Under the pieces are notes generated by a model that saw only the letters and a program-made list of their open reading frames with translations, did no database searches and was not told the DNA's origin. From NCBI RefSeq assembly GCF_001298265.1, contig NZ_LGSZ01000059.1, positions 22,192-86,191 of the forward strand: a stretch of DNA of 64,000 nt. Direction: 5' to 3'. Made by a program: the position numbers and the translations under genes. This DNA is from Allobosea vaviloviae. Its GTDB lineage: Bacteria > Pseudomonadota > Alphaproteobacteria > Rhizobiales > Beijerinckiaceae. Shown here in pieces: positions 1 through 10,127 of this stretch (its first letter is position 1; every line of letters begins with the position of its first letter).

Positions 1-158
1 TGCTGGCGCAGCTCAAGCGCGACTTCACGACCGTGCGCAACCTCAAGCCGGGCGCAAGCCGCTCGGATTCCTCGGAACTGTACGTGCTGGCGACGGGGTT
101 CCGGCGTAAGGCGGAGACGGCGCAAGGCGTCGAGGCGGCGGCCCCCTCCGAGGGGTAG
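1..158 (+). CDS. rlmE: 23S rRNA (uridine 2'-O) methyltransferase RlmE/FtsJ, C-terminal end only
   Basis: Partial gene cut by the window edge; the first full codon is at 3 and a TAG stop is at 156-158. The visible 51 residues include NLKPGASRSDSSELYVLATGF, which matches the end of RlmE/FtsJ proteins (the K-P-x-x-S-R-x-D-S-S-E-x-Y-V-L-A signature that carries the last active-site residues of the Rossmann methyltransferase fold). The family methylates the 2'-O of U2552 in the A loop of 23S rRNA. A 13-residue Ala/Glu-rich tail follows the conserved end. The SAM-binding domain lies outside the window and cannot be checked. Confidence 0.85.
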   Translation, partial: LAQLKRDFTTVRNLKPGASRSDSSELYVLATGFRRKAETAQGVEAAAPSEG

Positions 159-170
159 CGGGTCAAGCGC

Positions 171-350
171 CTACGGAAGCAGATCCCTGGGCAGTTCATC
201 AGGCCGGTAGATTCCGGGCCTGTCCTTCTTGGCCATTCGGTAAATCCAGAAACACAGGCCGGCGAGACCGAGCAACGGCAGGGTCGCTTCCATACGCGGC
301 ACCGTTCCCTGCACGGCCGGCGTGGCCGGAGACCTCGGCGCCGGCATCGC
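171..350 (-). pseudogene. Chimeric remnant: MFS tail joined to a copy of the next gene's C-terminus
   Basis: Read on the minus strand, codons 314 down to 171 encode about 47 residues ending in RPGIYRPDELPRDLLP and a TAG stop. They align without gaps to the C-terminus of the neighbouring membrane protein (412-1026), which ends KPGVYRPDALPRDLFP. Just upstream, around 318-350 and in another frame, the DNA encodes DAGAEVSGH, the same peptide found near the end of the DHA2 exporter at 1086-2537. The segment therefore looks like a degraded second copy of the exporter-tail plus membrane-protein unit with the middle deleted. No intact start or full domain remains. An ATG at 291-293 could give a 40-residue peptide, but I see no reason to think it is functional. 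Confidence 0.65.
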
Positions 351-411
351 GCAACGCGCTCAAACCGCCCTGTCGACGGTGTGAACGCCGCACCACCACC
401 ATGCTGCGCGT

Positions 412-1026
412 TCACGGAAACAGGTCCCGCGGCAGCGCATCGGGCCTGTAGACGCCGGGCTTGGCCTTCTCGATCGACTGATGGATCCAGAAGCCGAAAC
501 CCACGAGCCCGGCCACGGGAAAAAGCATTTGCAGGACCGGAATCGTGCCGTCGAGGGTCTTGTAGAGGATCGACGCGCCGGCACCGCCAAAGACGGCCAG
601 GAACACGATCCAGACGGCCTCCATGACCTTGTGCCGGCCTTCGCTGACGCCGCGCAGGAAGCGGATGCGCGCTGCATCCGCTGCGGGAATGCGGCGATGC
701 AATTCCTCGACGAAGGCGATGAAGACCGGATCGCGCGCCGGATCGTCCCCACCCCAGGGCGAGCTGGAATGCACGAAGAGCGGCTTGCCGCTGCCGAAGC
801 TCAGCTCGGCCATGGCCTCCCAGGGGCTGTTCTTGCCGCCATGCACCGCCTGCAGCCTGACGCTGCGCAGATTCGAAAAGGCCCGCAGTCCCGTCCGGCC
901 GTCGAGCGTGTAGTCGATACCCTCATCAGTCAGCGTCAGCCTGGCCTCGGCCAGCTTCAGCCGCATGCCGCCATCGCTGATGGCGAGGTCGAACTGCGCC
1001 CTGGGCTTGTTTGCAGCCGGCTCCAT
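412..1026 (-). CDS. Hypothetical membrane protein, two predicted TM segments
   Basis: I do not recognise a named family. The protein has about 204 residues from the ATG at 1026; a TTG at 1062 would add 12. The first ~140 residues look soluble and mixed alpha/beta (LTDEGIDYTLDGRTGLRAFSNLR, then a stretch rich in Gly, Ser and Trp). Two hydrophobic segments follow near the C-terminus, separated by a short loop, and the tail is charged (KAKPGVYRPDALPRDLFP). It lies directly downstream of the DHA2 exporter on the same strand, so the two are probably cotranscribed. A degraded copy of its last ~45 codons lies at 171-314. Confidence 0.6.
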   Translation of the reverse strand: MEPAANKPRAQFDLAISDGGMRLKLAEARLTLTDEGIDYTLDGRTGLRAFSNLRSVRLQAVHGGKNSPWEAMAELSFGSGKPLFVHSSSPWGGDDPARDPVFIAFVEELHRRIPAADAARIRFLRGVSEGRHKVMEAVWIVFLAVFGGAGASILYKTLDGTIPVLQMLFPVAGLVGFGFWIHQSIEKAKPGVYRPDALPRDLFP

Positions 1027-1085
1027 CGCACGATTGTGCGCTGCCGTAGCGGCGGATGACAAGCTGCCGGCTCGAGCAGAGCTGG

Positions 1086-2537
1086 CTATTCGAGCGGTTT
1101 CTGGTCCGAAATCGCCTGGGCCGTCGCCTTGGGCGCGCTTGTCGGCGCGCCGCCCAACATATGGCCGGAGACCTCCGCCCCGGCATCGGGCGCAAGCCGC
1201 ACCATCATGAAGACCGAGGAAGCCGAGATCAGCCCGACCAGGACGAAGGCCGGCCAGAAATCGCCCGCGCCCAGCGTCGTACCCCCATGAACCGAATGCG
1301 CCGTCTCCAGGGCGAAGGCGCCGATGGTGACGCCCATGCTCAGCGACAATTGCTGCGCCACGCTCGACAGGCTGGTCGCGCCCGACATCTCCTTGTTGGA
1401 GATATCAGCATAGCTGAGTGCGTTGATCCCAGTAAACTGCAGCGAGCGGAAGCAGCCGCCGATCAGCAGCACGGACAGCATCAGCCAGTGCGGCGTCAGC
1501 GGCGTGAACAGCCCCGATGCCGCCAGGAATGCCGCACCGACGACGGCGTTGACCGTCAAAACGCGCCGGAAGCCGAAGCGCGCCAGGATGGTCTTCGCCA
1601 GCGTCTTCATCAACAGCGCTCCGGCCGCCGAGACGAAGGTGATCAGCCCTGATTGCAGAGCGTCGAGCCCGAATCCCAGTTGCAGCATCAGCGGCAGCAG
1701 GAACGGGATCGCACCGATCCCGGTGCGGAAGATCGAGCCGCCGACGACGCCGATGCGGTAGGTCGGGATCTTCAGCAGCGCGAGATTCAGCACGGGATGG
1801 GTGACGCGCCGCGAATGGAACCAGTAGGCGACGAGCGCCGCGACGCCGGCTGCGACACAGGCATAGGACACGGCCTCGGGCACGAGATGTCGCCCGCCCG
1901 TCGCCAGCCCCAGCATCAGGCTGGCGAAGCCGAAGGCCGAGAGGATGAAGCCCTTGATATCGAGCGGGGCGACATCCTCCTCGCGGACATCCTCGAAGAA
2001 CAGGCTCGCCAGCACGATTCCGATCAGCCCGATCGGGATGTTGATGAAAAAGATCCAGCGCCAGTCGAAATAGGTCGTGATGAAGCCGCCCAGCGGCGGG
2101 CCGACCACGGGCCCCACCAGCGCCGGCACCGTCAGATAGGCGAGCGCGCCGACGAGTTCGGACTTGCTGACGCTGCGCAGGATCACCAGCCGCCCGACCG
2201 GCACCATCATCGCCCCGCCCATGCCCTGGATGAAGCGCGCGCCGACGAAGGCGCCGAGCGAGTTCGACAGCGCACACAGCATCGAGCCGAGCATGAACAC
2301 CCCGAGCGCCGCCCGGAAGATCGTCCGCGCACCATAGCGGTCAGCCATCCAGCCGGAGATGGGGATGAAGACGGCCAGGCTGACGAGATAGGAGGTCAGT
2401 GCCAACTTCAGCGCGATCGGATCCTCGCCCAGTGACTGCGCGATCACCGGTAGCGAGGTCGCGATCACCGTCGAATCGGTGTTCTCCATGAAGAGCGCAC
2501 AGGCCACGATCAGGGGCAGGAGTTTGGCGCGCTGCAA
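1086..2537 (-). CDS. MFS transporter, DHA2 (14-TM drug:H+ antiporter) family
   Basis: Inner-membrane exporter of the EmrB/QacA-like DHA2 group. The first TM carries MENTDSTVIATSLPVIA, the family's motif D1-like segment, followed by GWMADRYGART (motif A) and GARFIQGMGGAMMVPVGR (motif B/C region). About 14 hydrophobic segments are visible, with FINIPIGLIG after TM6, typical of DHA2. I chose the TTG at 2535-2537 because GGAAG lies six bases upstream and the protein then starts just before TM1 (483 residues). An ATG at 2684 would add 49 residues of Arg-rich, low-homology sequence. The substrate cannot be inferred. In this order of bacteria an MFS gene often sits between rlmE and guaB, as here. 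Confidence 0.85.
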   Translation of the reverse strand: MQRAKLLPLIVACALFMENTDSTVIATSLPVIAQSLGEDPIALKLALTSYLVSLAVFIPISGWMADRYGARTIFRAALGVFMLGSMLCALSNSLGAFVGARFIQGMGGAMMVPVGRLVILRSVSKSELVGALAYLTVPALVGPVVGPPLGGFITTYFDWRWIFFINIPIGLIGIVLASLFFEDVREEDVAPLDIKGFILSAFGFASLMLGLATGGRHLVPEAVSYACVAAGVAALVAYWFHSRRVTHPVLNLALLKIPTYRIGVVGGSIFRTGIGAIPFLLPLMLQLGFGLDALQSGLITFVSAAGALLMKTLAKTILARFGFRRVLTVNAVVGAAFLAASGLFTPLTPHWLMLSVLLIGGCFRSLQFTGINALSYADISNKEMSGATSLSSVAQQLSLSMGVTIGAFALETAHSVHGGTTLGAGDFWPAFVLVGLISASSVFMMVRLAPDAGAEVSGHMLGGAPTSAPKATAQAISDQKPLE

Positions 2538-2824
2538 GACAGGCTTCCGCTTCGTTTCGGCCAGCCATACTGCCGGTGGGCCTCCATGGCGAGAGACCGA
2601 CAGACGATTTGCGCCCGCTCGCGCTGCGGATGTGCGCCTGGCGCATGGCTTCAACGTCAGCTCCGGAAGCCGGCTCACGACCATGCGCTCACATCAGACC
2701 CAATGCTGAAGAATGGCGCCGGCATGCACATGCCGCGGATCAAATTCGCTTTGGCTTCGTTGTTTCAGCTGACGACGGTCAGCGTCGGGAACGCGAGCAC
2801 GCCGCCTGGCGGCAAGAGGTGATC

Positions 2825-4862
<2,038 letters not shown>

Positions 4863-4886
4863 ACCGCGCACGGCCGAGCCGGCACG

Positions 4887-4919
4887 CCGTCATACCGGCT
4901 CAAGGCCCGGCATGACGGT
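4887..4919. repeat. Intergenic palindrome after guaB
   Basis: Imperfect inverted repeat CCGTCATACCGG ... CCCGGCATGACGG with a short loop, just downstream of guaB. It resembles the other CGTCAT-ended palindromes in this window and may act as a transcript-end hairpin; no T-tract follows. Confidence 0.5.
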
Positions 4920-5082
4920 TGACGGCTGATCGATCGGTCGCCTTTCCACCGTCATTTCGGTCGCAGCCCGCCCATTCGCGACCGTACGCTTGCTTTTTGA
5001 CGATGGCTTGGCTTCGGTCGCAACCATAGGGTCTCCAGCCTGGATGGGCGGGCACGCCCCCGTCGGACGATCGGAGATGATC

Positions 5083-5493
5083 ATGACGCTCAAGCTGGTT
5101 TATCCCTCGCTGGCACTGATCCTCTGGATCTTCGTCGTCCTCTTCATCGTCTTCCTGCGGCGCAAGGCAGCCTTCGCCGGCAAGCAGGTTCGCAAGGGCG
5201 ATGTCGCGGTCACGACGGACGCCTATCCGGAGCCTGCCCGCCTCGCCGCCAACAACTTCTCCAACCAGTTCGAAACGCCGGTCATTTTCTTCGCACTGAT
5301 CATGCTGGCGATGGAAGTCGGCGCGGCGAGCTACATCATGGCCGCGCTGGCCTGGGCCTATGTCGCGACGCGCGTGGCCCACACGCTGGTCCATGTCGGC
5401 TCGAACAATCTCAAGCTCCGCGCCTCCATCTTCGCGGTCGGCGTCGCCATCCTGTTTGGCATGTGGATCGGCGTCGTCCTCGCCGTCCTGTAG
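5083..5493 (+). CDS. MAPEG family membrane protein
   Basis: 136 residues with four hydrophobic segments, the size and topology of the MAPEG superfamily (membrane-associated proteins in eicosanoid and glutathione metabolism). The family signature is visible as ANNFSNQFETPVIFFAL in the first loop and TM2, with RVAHTLVHVGSNNLKLR further on. The start at 5083 has GGAG (5073-5076) six bases upstream; an in-frame ATG at 5077 is less well placed. Bacterial members of this subgroup mostly have no defined substrate; glutathione-dependent chemistry at the inner membrane is the family-level guess. Confidence 0.85.
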   Translation: MTLKLVYPSLALILWIFVVLFIVFLRRKAAFAGKQVRKGDVAVTTDAYPEPARLAANNFSNQFETPVIFFALIMLAMEVGAASYIMAALAWAYVATRVAHTLVHVGSNNLKLRASIFAVGVAILFGMWIGVVLAVL

Positions 5494-5531
5494 CATCCAC
5501 GGCTGGCCGAGAAGTCACGCGGGATCCCTGC

Positions 5532-5613
5532 CGTCATTGCGAGCGCCGCGACATGATCCAGCACCGCAGCGCTCGACGCCTCCCTGGATCGCTTCGCCGC
5601 GCTCGCAATGACG
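5532..5613. repeat. Intergenic palindromic repeat (GTCATTGCGAGCG type)
   Basis: An 82-base inverted repeat with arms CGTCATTGCGAGCG and CGCTCGCAATGACG, and a partly paired interior. This style of palindrome is common between genes in Hyphomicrobiales genomes. The surrounding 5494-5774 stretch holds no other recognisable gene. Confidence 0.7.
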
Positions 5614-5774
5614 ATAAGCGTGTCTCGCAGCAAAAGTTCTGCGCAAGCCCGTCGCGTTAAGCATCGCGGTCGTTTTGCCGCTCCGATCCTGTGCCGGCGT
5701 TGAACCTTAACGAGAAGTAAACTACACCCGGCGGGCGGCGGACGAGTAAACAGGCGTAGGGTGGAGTCGACGCG

Positions 5775-6890
5775 ATGTTGCGTGTCCGAGACGTTGCGAC
5801 GCAGGCTTCGACCTGCGCCGATAGAGCTGTCGCTGCGAGCGCTTCCGCCGAGAATCCGTCACAACACAGCCTGCCGCGAGCCGCCAGGCCGGCAAGGCTC
5901 GCCGCATTGGGCGCGCTGGGCCTCGCACTGGGCGCCGGCGGGGCCGTCTTCACGGTGTCCCTGGTTCAGGCCGAGGACGACGCAGGCATCCGCGCCTTTC
6001 ACCGCCAGGAAGCGGCCAGCCGCCAGGCTGGAGGCTATCAGGCCACACCTCAACAGCCACAGCCGCGCGCCTACGCCTATGCCCCGTCGCGCTCCGGCTG
6101 GCAGATTCCGCTGCTCCGCATGGAGTCGGATGGCCGCATCGCGCATCCGCCGGTCGATCTGAACCCGTTCCGCCAGCGCGTGGTGGTCCACGGCCAGAAA
6201 CGGCAGCCCAAAAGCGTCGCCCATGTCCGGCTCGACACCGTCTCCGGCGCGGCCGACGTCGCGAGAACGATCTGCGTGCGCCTCTGCGATGGCTTTCACG
6301 CACCACTCGGCTATCTGCGCACCGCTTCCGACATGAAAGCTCATGAAGCGCTGTGCCAGGCGATGAACCCCGGCATCCCCGTCAAGGTGTTCCGCGTCTC
6401 TGCCGGAGCCTCCGACATCGGCAACGCCCAGGCTGCCGACGGCAAGCGCTACGGCGCCCTGCCGATGGCCTACAGCCATGAGAGCACGCGCGACGCGGCC
6501 GCCTGCCGTCCCGCCATCGTCCAGGCCGGCGAGCGCCGCGTCTCGCTCCTGCGCGATTTTACCTTGCGTCCCGGCGACAGTGTCGTGCTCGACGGCAAAG
6601 TCCGAACCTTCGCGGGCGGCTCGCGCTGGCCCTACAGCGCGCGCGACTTCCGCGACTTCCGCAGCGCGTCGGAACTCAGCAAGGGCCAACGCAAGCAGAT
6701 CGACGACCGCGTCGGCATCTCCCGCATGGAGGCCGAGGCCCGTGGCCTGCGCCGGCAGATGCGCCTGCGCGAGGCAAGCCTCCACGATGACAATCTGGCC
6801 AGCGACGCCGTCGGCGGCTTCACCCTGCGCGGCTCGCTCGATCCGGTCAGGCGCGGCCCTGTCCGCGTGATTTCGCTCCTGGTCCCTTGA
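5775..6890 (+). CDS. DUF2865 domain protein, membrane-anchored or exported
   Basis: 371 residues. A hydrophobic segment at about residues 42-62 (LAALGALGLALGAGGAVFTVSL) follows a basic, Ala-rich N-terminus and could be a signal anchor. The core at about 160-250 has ARTICVRLCDGF followed by spaced cysteines (EALCQAMNPG, AAACRP), the pattern I associate with DUF2865. Near residues 285-300 there is a GGSRWPYSARDF segment, and the C-terminal part is Arg-rich and helical. The family's function is unknown; paired cysteines suggest an extracytoplasmic fold. The ATG at 5775 has no strong ribosome site, so the start is tentative. Confidence 0.65.
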   Translation: MLRVRDVATQASTCADRAVAASASAENPSQHSLPRAARPARLAALGALGLALGAGGAVFTVSLVQAEDDAGIRAFHRQEAASRQAGGYQATPQQPQPRAYAYAPSRSGWQIPLLRMESDGRIAHPPVDLNPFRQRVVVHGQKRQPKSVAHVRLDTVSGAADVARTICVRLCDGFHAPLGYLRTASDMKAHEALCQAMNPGIPVKVFRVSAGASDIGNAQAADGKRYGALPMAYSHESTRDAAACRPAIVQAGERRVSLLRDFTLRPGDSVVLDGKVRTFAGGSRWPYSARDFRDFRSASELSKGQRKQIDDRVGISRMEAEARGLRRQMRLREASLHDDNLASDAVGGFTLRGSLDPVRRGPVRVISLLVP

Positions 6891-7013
6891 TCGCCGAGGC
6901 TATCGGGCCCTCGCCATCGCTCCGAGACGCAGCCAAAGCGGCTCTCTGTCCGAGACGCCCGTTCGTTGGCAGGCGCAGCTCGCCCATGGCGAAGCGGCGG
7001 CACGCTGAAGAAC

Positions 7014-7057
7014 TTTAGAATAATCCTAATCTCATATCAGTTTAGAATTGATTTAAC
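7014..7057 (+). promoter_or_regulatory. Two ICE-like motifs (Irr binding) upstream of the iron importer
   Basis: Two 17-base elements, TTTAGAATAATCCTAAT at 7014-7030 and TTTAGAATTGATTTAAC at 7041-7057, lie 27 bases apart in an AT-rich island in front of the Fe(3+) binding-protein gene. Both keep the TTTAGAA left half of the iron control element (TTTAGAA-N3-TTCTAAA), bound by the haem-responsive regulator Irr in Rhizobiales; the right halves are degenerate. The second may overlap the promoter. Regulation by iron through Irr is an inference from motif and gene function. Confidence 0.55.
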
Positions 7058-7159
7058 CGATTGATACAACACGCTTTTTTGTGTTGACGCCCGTTCGGCC
7101 GGCCTCTACCGCTCCGCCTGCAATGCGAAGAACGGGCCTTGAACCCGAAGGAGCGAACC

Positions 7160-8173
7160 ATGATTCACGCAACCCGCCTGTCGACTGTGGCGTTGGCCTG
7201 CTGCCTGCTGGCAGCGCCTGCCTTGGCCCAGAGCGTCAACCTCTACACGACCCGTGAGCCCGCCTTGCTCAATTCGGTTCTGGATGCCTTCACCAAGGAA
7301 ACCGGCGTCAAGGTCAATGCCGTCTTCCTCAAGGACGGCCTGCAGGAACGCATCAAGGCCGAAGGCGCCAACAGCCCGGCCGATGTGATGCTGGTGGTCG
7401 ACGTCGGCGAGATCAACGCGGCCGTGGATGCCGGTGTGACCCAGCCGATCAAGTCTGCGGTCGTCGATAAGGTGGTGCCGGCGCAGCTCCGCGGACCCGG
7501 CGACAATTGGGTGACCCTGACCAAGCGCGCCCGCATCGTCGTCGTCTCGAAGGAGCGCGTCGGCCAGGACGCCATCACCTATGAGGACCTCGCCGACCCC
7601 AAATGGAAGGGCAAGTTCTGCATCCGCGCCGGCCAGCACCCCTATAACAATGCCTTCTTCGCAGCCTATCTCACCCGCCACGGTGCCGAGAAGACCGAGG
7701 CCTATCTCAAGGCGCTGAAGGCCAATCTCGCACGCAAGCCCGGCGGCGGCGACCGCGACGTCGCCCGCGACATCCTCTCCGGCCAGTGCGACATCGCCCT
7801 GATCAACACCTATTACATCGGCCTGATGAGCGTCGCGAAGAACGAGCAGAAGGGCTGGTACGACGCGATCAAGCCGCTCAAGACCACCTTCGCCGGCGGC
7901 GGCACCCATGTGAACGTCTCTGCCGCCGCCATCGCCAAAAACGCGCCCAACAAGGACAATGCCGTCAAGCTGGTGGAGTACATGCTCAGCGAGAAGGCAC
8001 AGGCGCTGTACGCTGACGGCAATTTTGAGTTCCCGGTCAACCAGGACGTCAAGGAGAGCGCCGCGGTGAAGCTGCTCGGCACGATCACCCCCGACACCAC
8101 CCCGCTCGGCGACGTCGCCAGGAACCGCAAGGCTGCTGCGGACCTCGTCGACAAGGTCGGCTTCGACAATTGA
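7160..8173 (+). CDS. Fe(3+) ABC transporter, periplasmic iron-binding protein (FbpA/AfuA type)
   Basis: 337 residues from the ATG at 7160, with AAGGAG at 7148-7153. A signal peptide ends at about ALAQ (residue 22-24). The mature protein starts VNLYTTREPALL, typical of the ferric-binding-protein branch of the periplasmic binding fold. The paired tyrosines that bind Fe(3+) in this family are visible in NTYYIG (Tyr218-Tyr219). The next gene overlaps it by four bases, so the two are translated as an operon. Two ICE-like motifs lie 100-146 bases upstream, fitting iron control. Other metals or substrates such as thiamine are less likely given the Tyr pair. Confidence 0.92.
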   Translation: MIHATRLSTVALACCLLAAPALAQSVNLYTTREPALLNSVLDAFTKETGVKVNAVFLKDGLQERIKAEGANSPADVMLVVDVGEINAAVDAGVTQPIKSAVVDKVVPAQLRGPGDNWVTLTKRARIVVVSKERVGQDAITYEDLADPKWKGKFCIRAGQHPYNNAFFAAYLTRHGAEKTEAYLKALKANLARKPGGGDRDVARDILSGQCDIALINTYYIGLMSVAKNEQKGWYDAIKPLKTTFAGGGTHVNVSAAAIAKNAPNKDNAVKLVEYMLSEKAQALYADGNFEFPVNQDVKESAAVKLLGTITPDTTPLGDVARNRKAAADLVDKVGFDN

Positions 8174-9849
8174 GCCTGAGCGCTCCTTTCGCCAGCCAGC
8201 GACGGTCGCCACTGACGTGGCGGCCGTCGACGCGTTTCGTCTGGGCGTCGCTGCTCGGCGCGGGCCTCGTCGCCCTGCCGGTGCTGGCGCTCGCGATCAC
8301 CGCCCTGTCCTCGCAGGCGGCATCGATCTGGCCGCATCTGGCGGCCAACGTCATTCCCGCTGCCCTGGCCGATACGGTGCTTCTGCTGCTCGGCGTCGGG
8401 GGGCTCTGCGCACTGATCGGGGTGGGTGCGGCCTGGCTGGTCACCCAGTACGAGTTTCCGGGCCGGCGCGCCTTCGAATGGCTGCTGGTGCTGCCGCTGG
8501 CGCTGCCGACCTACATCACGGCCTATGTCTACGTCGAATTCCTCGGCTTCCAGGGCCCCCTGCAGGGGGCCTTGCGTGCGCTGACAGGGTGGCGCTCGCT
8601 GCGCGACTACTGGTTTCCCGATCCGCGCAATCTCGCTGGTGCGATCTGCATCATGGCGATCGTGCTCTACCCATATGTCTATCTCAGCGTGCGGGCGCTC
8701 TTCGGCCTCCAGGCGGCCGCGATCGTCGAATCGGCCCGGACGCTGGGCGCCTCGCGCGGCAGGCTGTTCTGGCGGATCGGGCTGCCGATGGCGCGCCCTG
8801 CACTGGCAGCCGGCTTGACGCTCGCGCTGCTCGAGACGCTGAACGACATCGGCGCCAGCGAATATCTCGGCGTCCGCTCGCTGACGCTGTCGATCTACAC
8901 GACCTGGGTCAACCGCAACTCGCTGCCCGGCGCGGCGCAGATTGCCTGCGTCATGCTGCTGCTCGTCGTCGCCCTGATCCTGATCGAAGGAAAGCTGCGC
9001 GGCCAGCGTCGCTTTGCCCTGCCCGTGCGCCAGCCGCGTGCCGTCGGGCGGGTGCCTCTGGCAGGACGCGCCGGGCTCGCCGCCAGCCTCGCCTGCGCCC
9101 TGCCGGTGATGCTGGGCGCCGTGCTGCCGATCGGCTTTCTCGGCCTCGAGGTGCTGCGCCGCGATCCCTGGCAGCAATTCGACGCCGCCCTGCTGCGCAG
9201 CCTCCTCAATGCCCTCGTCTTTTCCGGCCTCGCCGCCGGCATCGTCATCGCGCTCGGGATCGGCATCGTCGCCGCTGGCCGCCAGGGCCGCGAACCCTGG
9301 CTGCCGGCGCTGGCCCGCATTGCCTCGCTCGGCTACGCCGTGCCCGGCACCGTGCTGGCGCTCGGTCTCCTGGTGCCGCTGGCCGCCTTCGACAATGTCG
9401 TCGCCAATGCCGCGATACGCTGGCTGGGTGCCAATCCCGGACTGCTGCTGATCGGCTCGGGCGCGGCGCTCGTTCTCGCCTATGTCGTGCGCTTCCTCAC
9501 GATCGCGGTCTCTGGCATCGAGAGCGGCCTGTCGCGGATATCGCCGCGCATCGACGACGCCGCCCGCACACTGGGCGCCAGCGCGCCGGAGGTGCTGCGC
9601 AAGCTGCACTGGCCCCTTGCCCGCCCGGCCATCGCCGCCGCCGCCCTGCTCGTCTTCGTCGACTGCCTGAAGGAGCTTCCCGCGACCCTGCTGCTGCGTC
9701 CGCTGAACGTCGAGACGCTGGCGACCACCGTCTACGGCCACGCCGCGCGCGGCTCCTTCGAGGACGGCGCGCTGGCCGGCCTGTTGATCGTGCTCGCGGG
9801 CCTCTATCCCGCCATGAGGCTGGCGCGCGCCGGCGGCCAGCCCGGATGA
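8170..9849 (+). CDS. Fe(3+) ABC transporter permease, fused double permease (FbpB type)
   Basis: 559 residues starting at a TTG (8170-8172) that overlaps the TGA of the binding-protein gene. Two BinDingProtein-dependent permease halves are visible, each with an EAA-like loop: ESARTLGASRGRLFWRIGLPMARPA at about 185-210 and DAARTLGASAPEVLRKLHWPLARPA at about 460-485. Roughly 12 hydrophobic segments are present. Such fused permeases serve ferric iron (FbpB/SfuB) importers. No ATP-binding subunit follows; the next gene is AsmA. The importer must therefore borrow an ATPase encoded elsewhere. Confidence 0.92.
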   Translation: MSLSAPFASQRRSPLTWRPSTRFVWASLLGAGLVALPVLALAITALSSQAASIWPHLAANVIPAALADTVLLLLGVGGLCALIGVGAAWLVTQYEFPGRRAFEWLLVLPLALPTYITAYVYVEFLGFQGPLQGALRALTGWRSLRDYWFPDPRNLAGAICIMAIVLYPYVYLSVRALFGLQAAAIVESARTLGASRGRLFWRIGLPMARPALAAGLTLALLETLNDIGASEYLGVRSLTLSIYTTWVNRNSLPGAAQIACVMLLLVVALILIEGKLRGQRRFALPVRQPRAVGRVPLAGRAGLAASLACALPVMLGAVLPIGFLGLEVLRRDPWQQFDAALLRSLLNALVFSGLAAGIVIALGIGIVAAGRQGREPWLPALARIASLGYAVPGTVLALGLLVPLAAFDNVVANAAIRWLGANPGLLLIGSGAALVLAYVVRFLTIAVSGIESGLSRISPRIDDAARTLGASAPEVLRKLHWPLARPAIAAAALLVFVDCLKELPATLLLRPLNVETLATTVYGHAARGSFEDGALAGLLIVLAGLYPAMRLARAGGQPG

Positions 9850-10127
9850 GGGCGGCCAGCCCGCTTCGCCGGCTCGACAAGTCGCAGCCATCGGCCTAAA
9901 CCGGGCAACGCACGGGACATGATGCCGAAAGCCGGGCGCCGTATTTCGGTCGGCTTCATGCCCTCCCCATGGTGAGTGAGAGGCGGGCGTAGCCGCAGTC
10001 AGTATCGCTCCATGCGTCCGCTGACGACGCATCGTCTCGGCGGCACGGAAAGCCGCCCCAGAGCCGGTCGGAAGGTGCATACGTTCCCAACGCCGATCGA
10101 TCCGAAAGCCCCTGATACCGCAAACTG

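Noticed and set aside
5707..5721. CtrA site (TTAA-N7-TTAA) upstream of the DUF2865 gene
   Set aside because: Found TTAA-N7-TAAA, one mismatch in eight informative bases. Too short to support without a genome scan.
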